DNA of 64,000 nucleotides from Gordonia rhizosphera NBRC 16068 (GCF_000298195.1 NZ_BAHC01000151.1:1-64000), one strand, 5' to 3'. Positions 55,268 to 64,000 are shown, numbered from the stretch's first letter. Numbers and translations: made by a program. The notes: generated by a model not told the origin, from the letters alone.

Positions 55268-57202
55268 GTGGGGCTGGGGGTGCGCGCTCGCGACGCCGGC
55301 GAGCTGATCATCGGCGCCATCCTCGGCGCGCTGATCGCCTTCATCGGGCTGAAGGCCATCGCGACGGTCGACTGGCCGGCCTTCAACTCCTCCAACGTCA
55401 CCCGTGCCCTGACCACGGCGGGTCAGGTGCTCGCGATCGCGGTCCTCGTCGTCGCGGTGGTCCTCCACCGCTACGGGCGGCCTCGATGGCTCGTCGACCT
55501 GCTGTCGGGGATCGCGACGGCCGGGCTGGTGACGGTCACCCTCGGCATGCCGCTGGGGGCGACGCGGCTCTACCTGTCCGGGCTGTCGGCCGACCAACAG
55601 TTCCGCACCGAGTACCTGACGCGGCTGACCAACAGTCCGCGTCTGGCGGACATGACCTATCTCGATCTGCCGCCCTACTATCCGGCGGGCTGGTTCTGGT
55701 GGGGTGGCCGGTACGCGAACGTCGAGGGCCTGCCCGGCTGGGAGGCCTACAAGCCGTGGGCGATCATATCGATGGCGGCGGCCGCCACCGTCGGTGTCCT
55801 GCTGTGGAATCGGATGGTCTCCGCCGGGCGCGGTATCCCGATCGCGCTGGCGGTCACCGTCGTCACGGTGATGTACGCCGCGCCGGAACCCTATGCCGCG
55901 GTACTGGTGCTGATCGGCACCCCGATGCTGATCACGATGCTCTACGCGTTGCGTGGACGCTCGCGTGCCGCCGAGGGTCCCGTCGGCGGGTTGAGATCGG
56001 GGACGAGTTGGGCGTCGGTGATCGCGGCGGGGTTGTTCCTCGGTCTGTGCGCGACCGTCTACACGCTCTACGCGGGTCTGTTCGCGTTCATCGCGGTCGT
56101 GATGGCGCTCTACCTGATCGTCGCGGGATGGCTGCGGAACTCGAACAAGGCGGTGGCCGACGACGTTCGCTCGGCGCACCGGCGGTCGGTCATCACGGCG
56201 GTGATCGGCCGACTGGCCGCGATGGGTGTCATCTCCGGTCTGGTCGCTCTGCTCGTGTGGGCCCCGTACCTGTGGGCCCGCGTGCGCAGCGAACCCGCCA
56301 GCGGGGGCACCGCAGAGCACTATCTGCCCGATCGCGGCGCGATCCTCCCCGTGCCGTTCGTGCATCTGACGCTGGTCGGCGTGATCACCGCGATCGGCCT
56401 CGTGTGGATTCTGCTCCGGTTCCGTCAGCGCACCATCGCGCTGGCACTCGGGCTGGCGGTCGTGACCATCTATCTGTTCTGCCTGTTGTCGATGCTGGCC
56501 ACCGCGGCCGGGACGACCCTGCTGGCGTTCCGGCTCGATCCGCTCCTCATCGCCGTCCTCGCCGCCGCCGGTGTGCTCGGTGTCGCCGAGCTCGCACGGT
56601 GGGCCGTCGGCCGCCTCGGTGACGTGCGATTCGCGATCGGCGCCGTGGCCGCCGTCGTCGCGATCGCGCTCGCGCAAGGGGTCCCGGGCTACCTCTCCAC
56701 CGAGATCACCCTCGCCTACACCGACACCGACGGCCACGGCGAGCGGGCCGACCAGCGGCCGGCGGGAGCCGAATCGTACTTCCCGCAGATCCGGCGGCTC
56801 ATCGCCAAACAGACCGGCAAGCCCGCCGACGAGAATGTCTTGCTCACCGCGGATTACGGCTTCCTGTCCATCTATCCCTACTGGGGCTTTCAGGGCCTGA
56901 CATCGCACTACGCGAATCCGTTGGCGGAGTTCGACAAGCGGGCCGCGACCATCAAGCGATGGTCGGAGTCGACCACCCCCGGCGAACTCATCGGCAAACT
57001 CGATCGGTCGCCGTGGACGCCGCCTCGCGTGTTCCTGTTCCGCTACAGCACCGACGGCTACACGCTGAAGCTGGCCGAAGACGTCTATCCCAACGACCCG
57101 AATGTGAAGAGGTACACGGTGACCTTCGATCCGACAGTGTTCGCAGACCCGAGATTCATCGTCACCGAGGTGGGACCGTTCGTGCTGGTGGTGCGCCGAT
57201 GA
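55268..57202 (+). CDS. aftA: Arabinofuranosyltransferase AftA
   Basis: The 644-residue membrane glycosyltransferase (GT85, GT-C fold) has many helices in the first 450 residues and a soluble extracytoplasmic C-terminus. It corresponds to Rv3792, which adds the first arabinofuranose onto galactan using decaprenylphosphoryl arabinose. The length matches Rv3792. It starts with GTG at 55268, one base after the dprE2 stop, and its TGA overlaps the MBL-fold gene start. In mycobacteria embC follows aftA; here an MBL gene and three minus-strand genes lie between. Confidence 0.94.
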   Translation: MGLGVRARDAGELIIGAILGALIAFIGLKAIATVDWPAFNSSNVTRALTTAGQVLAIAVLVVAVVLHRYGRPRWLVDLLSGIATAGLVTVTLGMPLGATRLYLSGLSADQQFRTEYLTRLTNSPRLADMTYLDLPPYYPAGWFWWGGRYANVEGLPGWEAYKPWAIISMAAAATVGVLLWNRMVSAGRGIPIALAVTVVTVMYAAPEPYAAVLVLIGTPMLITMLYALRGRSRAAEGPVGGLRSGTSWASVIAAGLFLGLCATVYTLYAGLFAFIAVVMALYLIVAGWLRNSNKAVADDVRSAHRRSVITAVIGRLAAMGVISGLVALLVWAPYLWARVRSEPASGGTAEHYLPDRGAILPVPFVHLTLVGVITAIGLVWILLRFRQRTIALALGLAVVTIYLFCLLSMLATAAGTTLLAFRLDPLLIAVLAAAGVLGVAELARWAVGRLGDVRFAIGAVAAVVAIALAQGVPGYLSTEITLAYTDTDGHGERADQRPAGAESYFPQIRRLIAKQTGKPADENVLLTADYGFLSIYPYWGFQGLTSHYANPLAEFDKRAATIKRWSESTTPGELIGKLDRSPWTPPRVFLFRYSTDGYTLKLAEDVYPNDPNVKRYTVTFDPTVFADPRFIVTEVGPFVLVVRR

Positions 57203-57966
57203 TCGCACCTCGCAGCAGGTTTCTGATCAGCCGGCTCGACGCCGGGTCGTCGTCGGCGTTCCTCGTGTACAGCGACGTGGTGAACTGGATTGTGCTGCAG
57301 GAGGGTTCGGATCTCACCCTGATCGACGGCGGCTACCCGGGGCAGGCGGCCGACGTCGTCGAGTCGATCCGCCACATCGGTGGACGCCCCGAGGACATCC
57401 GCGGCGCGTTGCTCACCCACGCGCACGTCGATCATCTCGGCGGTCTCGTGTCGCTGTCGGAGAAATACGGTTTCGACGTCTACATGGACCCGGTCGAGGT
57501 CGCGCACGCCAAGCGTGAGTACCTGCATCAGGCCGGGCCCGGCGACATCGTCCCGCTCGCCTATCAGCCGCGGGTGCTGCGCTGGCTGAGCAAGGTGATC
57601 CCGCTGGGAGCGCTGAGCCGCAAACCGATTGCCGACGCCAAGCCGTTTCCGGAGCCCCTCGACCTCCCGGGTGCACCGACGCCGGTCGCCGCCCACGGGC
57701 ATACCGACGGGCACAGCGCATTCCTCGTCGCCGACGGTGCGGCACTCGTCTCCGGTGACGCACTCATCAGCGGGCATCCGATCTCGAAGATCGACGGGCC
57801 GCAGTTCGTCGCCGACTGCTTCCAGCACGACAAGGCCACCGCCCGACGCACCGTCGAGTCGTTCACGAGGCTCGACGCGACCGTGCTCTTCCCCGGCCAC
57901 GGACCGCGCCACGACGGCAGCGTGGCCGCCGCCGCGCAACGCGCACTCGAATTACCTGGTCGCTGA
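57199..57966 (+). CDS. MBL-fold metallohydrolase
   Basis: The 255-residue protein has the metallo-beta-lactamase motif HAHVDH at 74-79, a further His in HGHTDGHS and a late GDALISGHPISK, which together bind two metal ions. Start ATG at 57199 overlaps the aftA stop, so it is translated with the arabinan genes. Such enzymes hydrolyse thioesters, lactones or phosphoesters; a cell-wall role is possible only by position. The longer upstream frame lies inside aftA and is rejected. Confidence 0.87.
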   Translation: MIAPRSRFLISRLDAGSSSAFLVYSDVVNWIVLQEGSDLTLIDGGYPGQAADVVESIRHIGGRPEDIRGALLTHAHVDHLGGLVSLSEKYGFDVYMDPVEVAHAKREYLHQAGPGDIVPLAYQPRVLRWLSKVIPLGALSRKPIADAKPFPEPLDLPGAPTPVAAHGHTDGHSAFLVADGAALVSGDALISGHPISKIDGPQFVADCFQHDKATARRTVESFTRLDATVLFPGHGPRHDGSVAAAAQRALELPGR

Positions 57967-57975
57967 AGACGAGCC

Positions 57976-58320
57976 TCACGAAGGGTCTTCGCCCTCGGCG
58001 AGGGACTTGATCGCGTCGAGGCGACGTTCCCAACCGCGGGCGATCGCGTCGAGTCGACGCGCCACCTGGCTGAGCCGGGCACCCACCGGTTCGTAGCGCA
58101 CCTCCCGGCCGGCCTTGCCGGCGCTGACCAGGCCGACGTCGGAGAGCACTCGCAGATGCTTCGCGATGGCCTGGCGGCTGATCGGCAACTCGGCGGCGAG
58201 CGCGGACGCCGACGACGGGGACCGGGAGAGCGCCACGAGGATCTGCCACCGACTCTCGTCGGCGAGTGCGGCGAACAACTCGACCGGCGCCCCGGCGTCG
58301 ACGAGTTCGGCGTCAGGCAC
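57976..58320 (-). CDS. ArsR-family transcriptional regulator
   Basis: The 114-residue protein is an ArsR/SmtB winged helix: LADESRWQILVALSRSPSSASALAAELPISRQAIAKHLRVL carries the recognition helix. No metal-binding Cys pair is seen, so it is likely of the SRPBCC-linked type rather than a metal sensor. Its GTG start at 58320 lies inside the end of the SRPBCC gene, so the two are translated together. It probably binds the TGCAAC-N6-GTTGCA sites upstream of that gene. Confidence 0.9.
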   Translation of the reverse strand: MPDAELVDAGAPVELFAALADESRWQILVALSRSPSSASALAAELPISRQAIAKHLRVLSDVGLVSAGKAGREVRYEPVGARLSQVARRLDAIARGWERRLDAIKSLAEGEDPS

Positions 58321-58762
58321 GGGCGCCGGCCTCGGCGAGGTGGTCGCGCGCCAGCTCGAGCTCGATCGTCCAGCCCTCGGTGTGGTCGTCGTAGCGGGCG
58401 CGTCGATTGACCTCCGGTTCCGACAGGGATGCGAACCCGCTTTCGGCCACCTTGAGCACGACACCGGAGTCTGCCGGGGTGACCCAGAATTCGATCAGCG
58501 TCGACGAACTGTTCGGGTCGTCGGCGTCGATGTGCCAGCGGAAAGCCGCGTAGTGCGGTTCGTCGAGCGCCACGGTCCGGAAGGCGAACTTGCCGTGCGT
58601 GGGGTCGTAGACGTAGCTCATATCGCCGTCGCGCTCGATGCGGTGTGCCGTGATCTCCCGGTTGTTTCCGAACCATCCGGGTTCGCTGACCAGCGACCAC
58701 ACCCGCTCGGCGGGGGCGTCGATGGTGATCTCACGTTCGATGCGGTCGAATTCGGTGTCCAT
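58313..58762 (-). CDS. SRPBCC/AHSA1-domain protein
   Basis: The 149-residue protein has the AHSA1-like START fold: EREITIDAPAERVWSLVSEPGWFG begins the domain and EGWTIELELARDHL ends it. Such small proteins bind hydrophobic ligands and are often encoded with an ArsR regulator, as here. AGGAG lies eight bases upstream of the ATG at 58762, which is preferred over a start at 58846 that would cross the operator sites. The ArsR gene overlaps its 3' end by eight bases. Confidence 0.88.
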   Translation of the reverse strand: MDTEFDRIEREITIDAPAERVWSLVSEPGWFGNNREITAHRIERDGDMSYVYDPTHGKFAFRTVALDEPHYAAFRWHIDADDPNSSSTLIEFWVTPADSGVVLKVAESGFASLSEPEVNRRARYDDHTEGWTIELELARDHLAEAGARA

Positions 58763-58789
58763 GGTGGTGACTCCTGTTCGGGGATTGAT

Positions 58790-58841
58790 TGCAACTCCAT
58801 GGTTGCACTTCACCTGGGTGAACTGCAACCCCCGGGTTGCA
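58790..58841. promoter_or_regulatory. Two TGCAAC-N6-GTTGCA palindromes upstream of SRPBCC/arsR
   Basis: TGCAACTCCATGGTTGCA at 58790-58807 and TGCAACCCCCGGGTTGCA at 58824-58841 share the same half-sites and spacer length, and the second is a perfect palindrome. The copies start 34 bases apart and 28-79 bases upstream of the SRPBCC ATG at 58762. They are very likely operators for the ArsR protein of this unit. Confidence 0.75.
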
Positions 58842-58869
58842 ATCATTTCACTGCGGTCCCGGTGGAGCG

Positions 58870-59331
58870 TCAGCCGACGAGGTCCGCGAGGCGCCGGATC
58901 GCAAACTCGTAGCCCCGGATGCCGTAGCCGACGATGATCCCCGCCGCGATGGGCGAGACATAGGAGTGATGCCGGAAGGTCTCACGCTTGTGCACGTTGC
59001 TGATGTGGACCTCCATGATCGGCACGTCGGGGATCACCAGCGCATCCGCGAGCGCCACCGAGGTGTGCGTCCATCCGCCGGGATTGATCACGATGCCGCT
59101 GATCTGTCCGCGGGCCTCGTGAATCCAGTCGATCATCTGCCCTTCGTGGTTGGTCTGCGCCGCGCGCAGGCCGAATCCGAGCTCGGACGCGGTCCGCTCG
59201 GCGAGGTCGACGACGTCGGCGAGGGTGTCCGCCCCGTAGACCTCGGGCTGCCGGGTCCCGAGCATGTTCAGGTTCGGACCGTTGAGCAGCAGGATGGGAA
59301 GGGGTTCGAGTTCCGAATCGGTGTCCGACAT
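58870..59331 (-). CDS. aroQ: Type II 3-dehydroquinate dehydratase
   Basis: The 153-residue enzyme dehydrates 3-dehydroquinate in the shikimate pathway. The family motif LNGPNLNMLGTRQPEVYG (near residues 16-33) with the catalytic Tyr32, NHEGQ near residue 62 and the active-site His in HISNVHKRE are all present. Length matches the dodecameric type II enzyme. ATG at 59331 is chosen over a longer start at 59370. It appears monocistronic, divergent from the Emb gene by about 57 bases. Confidence 0.95.
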   Translation of the reverse strand: MSDTDSELEPLPILLLNGPNLNMLGTRQPEVYGADTLADVVDLAERTASELGFGLRAAQTNHEGQMIDWIHEARGQISGIVINPGGWTHTSVALADALVIPDVPIMEVHISNVHKRETFRHHSYVSPIAAGIIVGYGIRGYEFAIRRLADLVG

Positions 59332-59388
59332 GAACCTCACACTAGACGCCGAAGAGGTGGCGTCGGTCACCGATTACCATCACTCTTT

Positions 59389-62300
59389 GTGCCAGCGCAG
59401 ACCGTCCGACGAGCAAAGATCGTCGCCATCGTCACCGGCCTGCTCGGTTTCCTCATGGCGCTCGCGACACCGCTCATGCCGGTCCAGCAGACCACGGCTC
59501 AGATCTCCTGGCCCCAGGACGGCACGGTCGGATCGGTTGCGGCTCCCCTGATCGGCTACGTGCCGATCGACCTCGACGCGCATGTGCCGTGCTCGGCGGT
59601 GGAGCGGCTCGGCGACGGTGAGTCCGTACTGCTCTCGACGACCCCGAAGCAGGCCGACAAGTCGCCCGAGCGCGGACTGTTCATCCGCAAGACCGGCCAG
59701 CCCGGCGACCCCGCGGATCGGCAGACCGTCGAGGTGGTCAACCGCAACTTCCCACTCGTCTCGGCGACGCTGGCCCAGATCCGTGCGCAGGACTGCCGTG
59801 AGATCGCCGTGCACGCCGACTCCGACGCGGTGTCCGCGGAGTTCGTCGGCATGCACAACGACAAGGGCGAACCGCTCACCGGCACCACCGAGGGCCGCGA
59901 GTCGCCCACCTACGACGCCGATCAGCGACCTCAGGTCACCGGCCTGTTCACCGATCTGTCCGGCGACGCCGCGGCGGAGCCCGGCCTGAGTGCGCACGTC
60001 ACCATCGACTCCCGCTACTCGACCGCGCCGACCATCCTCAAGTGGTTCGTGCTCGTCGTCGGGATCGTGTGCACACTGCTGTCGTTGGCCGCGCTCGCCG
60101 TCCTCGATTCGACGGACGGTCGCCGCCACCGCCGGATTCTGCCGAAGCACTGGTGGCACCTCAACGCACGTGACTACGTCGTCATCGGCGCGCTGATCGT
60201 CTGGCACTTCGTCGGGCCCAACACCTCCGACGACGGGTACCTGCTCACCATGTCACGGGTGGCCCAGGACGCGCAGTACACCGCCAACTACTTCCGCTGG
60301 TACGGCGCGCCGGAGGCACCGTTCGGTTGGTACTACCAGGTATTCGGGCTGCTGAGTCATGTCAGCGTGGCGAGCCCGTGGATGCGTCTGCCGGCGCTGG
60401 CGGCCGGCATCGGCGCCTGGCTCATCATCAGCCACGAGGTCCTGCCGAGGCTGGGCCGCGCGGCGATCACCCGCCCCGTCGTCGGATGGACCGCGGCGTT
60501 CGTGTTCCTGGCCTCGTGGTTTCCGTTCAACAACGGGCTCCGCCCAGAACCCATCATCTGCCTGGGCGCGCTCCTGACCTGGTGTTCGGTGGAGCGAGCC
60601 ATCGCCACCGGCCGACTACTCCCGGCGGCGGTGGCCTGTCTGATCGGCGCGTTCAGCATCGCGGCCGGCCCGACCGGACTGCTCGCCATCGCAGCCCTGA
60701 TCGCCGGGGCGCGGCCGATGATCCTCGCGCTGATCAAGCGCGCCAAGGTGATCGGCACCATTACGGACGGTCGAGTCGACCGGTGGGCGTACGTGGCGTT
60801 GGTGGCGCCGATCCTGGCGGCCGGCACCTTCGTGATCTTCGTGGTGTTCTCCAACCTCACGCTCCGGGCCTTCCTCGACTCATCGACGATGAAGACCGCG
60901 GTCGGCCCCTCGTTCCACTGGTACAACGAGATCGACCGGTACTCGTCGTTGTTCGAGTTCTCCGCCAACGGTTCCATCGCTCGACGCTTCGCGGTGCTGG
61001 CGATGATCCTCGCGATGGTCGTCTCGGCCGCGATGCTCATCCGGCGCTCCCGCATCCCCGGTACCGCGCTGGGTCCCTCTCGACGCATCGTCGGGATCAC
61101 GTTCGCGTCCTTGGTCTTCCTGATGTTCACCCCGACCAAGTGGACCCATCACTTCGGTGTGTTCGCAGGCCTGGCCGCAGCCCTGGCTGCCCTCGCCGCG
61201 ATCGCGGCGAGCAACGAATCGATGCACTCGCGGCGCAACCGGACGCTGTTCGCCGCGCTCGTCGTGTTCATCACAGGGCTGTCGTTCACCGCACCCAACT
61301 CGTACTTCTATTCCTCGGCGTGGGGGATGCCGTGGGGGGTCACGCAGGTCAGCTTCGGCGTCAACCTCGCGGATCTGCTTCTGTACGTGGCACTGGGTCT
61401 GCTGCTGCTGGCGCTGTGGTTCCACTTCCGGGAACCCTTCGCCGGGACCGACCCCGCCGATCCGGCACATCACCGGCCGCACTCCTGGTACCGGCGCGCC
61501 TGGGCCGCCATCGCGTCGGCGCCCCTGGCCTTCGCCTCCGCGGGCGTGGTCGTCTTCTTGCTGATCACCGCCGTGTTCGCCGGCATCCAGCAGAGTTCGT
61601 CGTACTCGGTGCCGCGGTCGAATCTGGAGGCGTTGGCCGGCAAGGAATGCGGTATGGCCGACAAGGTGTGGGTGGAATCCGATCCCAGCCGGTTCCTACT
61701 GCAACCGGTCGACGGCTCGATCGCCGATCCCCTCGCCGGACCGCCGACCGCACCACCGGACGCCACCCGTCCGGCCACGTCCGGCTTCACCGCCAACGGT
61801 ATCCCGGTGGACCTCGAGTCGAGCGCCAGCGAGGGCTCGCTCGGCGTCCTCGCCGGTACGGCGGCCTCCTCCCCCGACGTGCTGACCTCCAATACCGGCG
61901 GTACGGGCGGCGGGATCGAGTCGACCGCGGGCGTCAACGGCAGCTACGCCGCGTTGCCGTTCTTCCTGGATCCGGCGGTGACACCGGTGATGGGCAGCTA
62001 TTCCGCCAGCGATCAGGTTCCGTCCCAACTGACCTCGGCGTGGTACGCGCTGCCGGCGGACTACCGGGACCGCCCGCTTTTGACCTTCTCGGTGGCCGGG
62101 CTGTACGACAACCCGAACCTGCTGCTGGAGTACACGACCGACCCGGTCGAACCGGGCACCCGCGACGCGTCCCTGCACGCCACCGGGAGCACCGAGATGA
62201 TCGACCCGGGGCCGCGGCCGTCGTGGCGGAACGTGCGCGTCACCACTGATTCCCTGCCCGAGGACATCACCGCCGTCCGCATCGTCGCGACCGACTACAA

Positions 62301-62730
62301 CCTGTCGTCGGACCACTTCATCGTCGTCACCCCGCCGCGGCTGCCGGAGATGCAGACGCTGGAGGAGGTCGTCGGCCGCACCGATCCGGTGCATGTCGAC
62401 TGGACGTCGGGACTCGTGTTCCCCTGCCAGCGACCGTTCACCCATCGAAACGGCGTGGCCGAGATCCCCAAGTGGCGGATCAAGCCGGGCGCCGATCTTG
62501 CAGCGGCGGTGTCGGCGTGGCAGGACTCCTACGGCGGTGGTCCCCTCGGCTGGCTCGAGGTGTCGCAGCAACCGAACTCGATGGCCACCTATCTGCAGGG
62601 CGACATCGGCCGGGACTGGGGTTCGCTGGAGCGATACACCCCGTACGGGGACGTGACCACGCTCGCGGACATCGAGACCGGCACCGCCACCCGCAGCGGA
62701 TTGTGGAGTCCCGCGCCACTCAGATACTGA
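59389..62730 (+). CDS. Emb-family arabinosyltransferase (EmbC/A/B type)
   Basis: The 1113-residue GT53 membrane enzyme has a first helix after residue 10, about 13 hydrophobic helices in all and a large extracytoplasmic C-terminal domain. The catalytic aspartates are Asp281 and Asp282 in NTSDDGYLLTMSR, within the first loop as in Emb proteins. It uses decaprenylphosphoryl arabinose to extend arabinan in arabinogalactan or lipoarabinomannan. It starts with GTG at 59389. Paralogue assignment among EmbA, B and C is not possible from the sequence alone. Unlike M. tuberculosis it is not followed by embA on the same strand. Confidence 0.92.
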   Translation: MPAQTVRRAKIVAIVTGLLGFLMALATPLMPVQQTTAQISWPQDGTVGSVAAPLIGYVPIDLDAHVPCSAVERLGDGESVLLSTTPKQADKSPERGLFIRKTGQPGDPADRQTVEVVNRNFPLVSATLAQIRAQDCREIAVHADSDAVSAEFVGMHNDKGEPLTGTTEGRESPTYDADQRPQVTGLFTDLSGDAAAEPGLSAHVTIDSRYSTAPTILKWFVLVVGIVCTLLSLAALAVLDSTDGRRHRRILPKHWWHLNARDYVVIGALIVWHFVGPNTSDDGYLLTMSRVAQDAQYTANYFRWYGAPEAPFGWYYQVFGLLSHVSVASPWMRLPALAAGIGAWLIISHEVLPRLGRAAITRPVVGWTAAFVFLASWFPFNNGLRPEPIICLGALLTWCSVERAIATGRLLPAAVACLIGAFSIAAGPTGLLAIAALIAGARPMILALIKRAKVIGTITDGRVDRWAYVALVAPILAAGTFVIFVVFSNLTLRAFLDSSTMKTAVGPSFHWYNEIDRYSSLFEFSANGSIARRFAVLAMILAMVVSAAMLIRRSRIPGTALGPSRRIVGITFASLVFLMFTPTKWTHHFGVFAGLAAALAALAAIAASNESMHSRRNRTLFAALVVFITGLSFTAPNSYFYSSAWGMPWGVTQVSFGVNLADLLLYVALGLLLLALWFHFREPFAGTDPADPAHHRPHSWYRRAWAAIASAPLAFASAGVVVFLLITAVFAGIQQSSSYSVPRSNLEALAGKECGMADKVWVESDPSRFLLQPVDGSIADPLAGPPTAPPDATRPATSGFTANGIPVDLESSASEGSLGVLAGTAASSPDVLTSNTGGTGGGIESTAGVNGSYAALPFFLDPAVTPVMGSYSASDQVPSQLTSAWYALPADYRDRPLLTFSVAGLYDNPNLLLEYTTDPVEPGTRDASLHATGSTEMIDPGPRPSWRNVRVTTDSLPEDITAVRIVATDYNLSSDHFIVVTPPRLPEMQTLEEVVGRTDPVHVDWTSGLVFPCQRPFTHRNGVAEIPKWRIKPGADLAAAVSAWQDSYGGGPLGWLEVSQQPNSMATYLQGDIGRDWGSLERYTPYGDVTTLADIETGTATRSGLWSPAPLRY

Positions 62731-62740
62731 GGTTCTCAAC

Positions 62741-62819
62741 CCGCTGGTCGAGTAGCCCCCAACCGCTGGTCGAGTAGCCGACGAGCCGCCAGGCGAGAGA
62801 CCTACTCGATCAGCGGTTG
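62741..62819. repeat. Repeat-rich hairpin between convergent Emb genes
   Basis: CCGCTGGTCGAGTAGCC occurs at 62741-62757 and 62763-62779. CAACCGCTGGTCGAGTAG (62760-62777) pairs with CTACTCGATCAGCGGTTG (62802-62819) with a single G-U-type mismatch, giving an 18-bp stem around a 24-base loop. The loop holds CGAGCCGCCAGGCGAG (62782-62797), also found at 47821-47836. It can serve as a terminator for both genes. Confidence 0.8.
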
Positions 62820-62854
62820 CGGGCCGCTCGATCAGCAGTTGAGGAGCAGCAGAA

Positions 62855-64000
62855 TCAGTTCTTGATCGCCCGCATCGGCCCGGGAGTCCAGAGTCCGCCG
62901 TGGACGTCGTCGGTCACCACGAGCTCCGCATCGACCTGCGGCACGAGCGGATCGAGGCGCTGCAAACTGCCCCAGTCCTTTGCCCAGTCGTTGCGCAGGT
63001 AGCCGGGCAGCACGACGGGGCGCAGCTCGTTCTCGACGATGCCGAGCGGACCGCCGTAGTCACCGGCCATCCAGCGGCGGGAGTTCACCCGCTCCCCCTC
63101 GGCGTCCGGGGTGATGCGCCACTGTGGGGTCTCCAGCACGCCGTTGATCGCCGAAGCGGGGCGCTGGCACGGGAAGGCGAAGGCCACCTCCCAGTCGAGG
63201 AGCACCGGATCCTCGCTGCCCACCAGCGAGTTCAGCGTCACCAGCGGTGTCACGCGGGGCGGGGTCACCGCCAGCCACTGGGCGGGATCGCCAGACGTGT
63301 CATCGGCGACGACACGGACGACCGTCGCGCGGGGCGGGGCCTGATCGAGCGGGAATCGGAGGTTGCGCCACTCGGGCTCGCCGCCGATGTCGAGCGGCAC
63401 CATCGAGGCGACTGTGGTGACCCGTCCGTCGGGTTCGACCCGACCGAATTCGAGTCGCACGCGCTGCCCCGGGTGGGTCACGGCGAGTTCGTCGACGTAC
63501 TCGATCTGCCCGGCCACCGACATCGTGACCAGCGGCTTGTCCTCACCACGCGGGGGTAGCTGATACCAATCAGAGGTCAGATGTCCACGGCCGGTGGGTG
63601 TTCCGTACGTCCCGAGCACGGGTACCCGGCTCTGGTCGAGCCCGAACGGCAGCCGGACCGACGACCCGTTCACACCCTGGGTGGTGGTTGTGCCGCCACC
63701 GGTGTCCGCCGACCCCGCCGAACCCGAGGGCTCGGACTGGGCCTGGGTGGGATCGGTCTGGGTTCGGTCGACCTGCTCGGTGACGTCGGTCTCGGATTGG
63801 CTCTCCAGGTGCGACGACACGCCGTTCGGATCGAAGCCGGTGGTCGCCTCCGCACCGGTCCCGCTGCCGCTCAGAGCCTCACCCGGGTCCGGATCGTTCT
63901 GTCCGGCGACGCGTGCGGGCCCCAGCAGACCGCCGTTCGGGTCGGCCTCGACGAGCACGGCGTCGGCGAGCGCGCAGGGCTCGCCGCGCATCGCGGCGAT
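62855..64000 (-). CDS. Emb-family arabinosyltransferase, C-terminal part (runs off the window)
   Basis: The last 378 residues or so of a second Emb protein are present, ending in ELVVTDDVHGGLWTPGPMRAIKN. The segment includes the extracytoplasmic carbohydrate-binding domain (WMAGDYGGPLGIVENELRPV) and FAFPCQRPASAINGVLETPQWRI, which parallel the other Emb gene in this window. A Ser/Thr/Gln-rich linker of about 60 residues precedes it. The gene converges on the plus-strand Emb gene. Its start lies beyond base 64000. Confidence 0.92.
   Translation of the reverse strand: MAAMRGEPCALADAVLVEADPNGGLLGPARVAGQNDPDPGEALSGSGTGAEATTGFDPNGVSSHLESQSETDVTEQVDRTQTDPTQAQSEPSGSAGSADTGGGTTTTQGVNGSSVRLPFGLDQSRVPVLGTYGTPTGRGHLTSDWYQLPPRGEDKPLVTMSVAGQIEYVDELAVTHPGQRVRLEFGRVEPDGRVTTVASMVPLDIGGEPEWRNLRFPLDQAPPRATVVRVVADDTSGDPAQWLAVTPPRVTPLVTLNSLVGSEDPVLLDWEVAFAFPCQRPASAINGVLETPQWRITPDAEGERVNSRRWMAGDYGGPLGIVENELRPVVLPGYLRNDWAKDWGSLQRLDPLVPQVDAELVVTDDVHGGLWTPGPMRAIKN

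Noticed and set aside
54926-57208. 760-residue minus-strand frame antisense to dprE2 and aftA
   Set aside because: No motif or ribosome site; it mirrors well supported plus-strand genes.

Overview
The window is GC-rich actinobacterial DNA. It almost certainly comes from a mycolic-acid-bearing member of the Mycobacteriales. It carries two antigen-85-like esterases and a broken-up arabinogalactan locus: an Rv3778c-like protein, Bpa, Wzm/Wzt, GlfT1, a GtrA protein, DprE1/DprE2, AftA and two Emb arabinosyltransferases. No PE/PPE or ESX genes are present. A Gordonia-like genus fits best, but that is inference from gene content and not from a database match.

Layout. 1-6410 is the 3' half of a respiratory complex I operon (end of nuoI, then nuoJKLMN, with mostly overlapping starts and stops), closed by a strong hairpin. 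6481-12728 is a divergent amine-use module: a copper amine oxidase behind an APC permease on the minus strand, and a second APC permease overlapping an IclR regulator on the plus strand. About 600 bp of regulatory DNA lies between them, carrying six copies of a motif related to ATTCTCATTTGA. 12850-21200 is mixed housekeeping: a lipoprotein, CsbD and a small 20-residue-repeat protein, tadA with its partner, tyrA, an MmpS-like protein, aqpZ, a carotenoid-type oxidoreductase and three tRNA genes. 21311-31270 holds an aromatic aminotransferase, two mycolyltransferase-like esterases, an acyltransferase, a CorA-like transporter, an HxlR/SCP2 regulator beside a methyltransferase, and a Bcr-type exporter.

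31602-33680 is a small decayed integrative element in the 3' end of tRNA-Ser(TGA). A partial copy of the tRNA end marks the far side, a frameshifted integrase lies next to the tRNA, and the one intact cargo gene encodes a Fic AMP-transferase with its inhibitory motif, behind two operator-like dyads.

33749-64000 is the cell-envelope region. Bpa, Wzm, Wzt and GlfT1 form one plus-strand run. DprE1, DprE2, AftA and an MBL hydrolase form another. Between them lie accessory genes: two DHA2-type exporters (one with a C-terminal winged-helix domain), a thioesterase with an HxlR regulator, an LLM oxidoreductase behind a KstR-like box, two phytoene-desaturase-like enzymes, an aldo-keto reductase, a secreted lipase and a DUF2254 protein. 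At the right edge two Emb genes converge on a repeat-rich hairpin, and the second runs off the window.

No single wholly new system is proven. The best leads are the shared operator family around the two amine permeases, the Fic-bearing tRNA element, the class V aminotransferase homologue without its PLP lysine, and several two-copy operators spaced by about whole helical turns.
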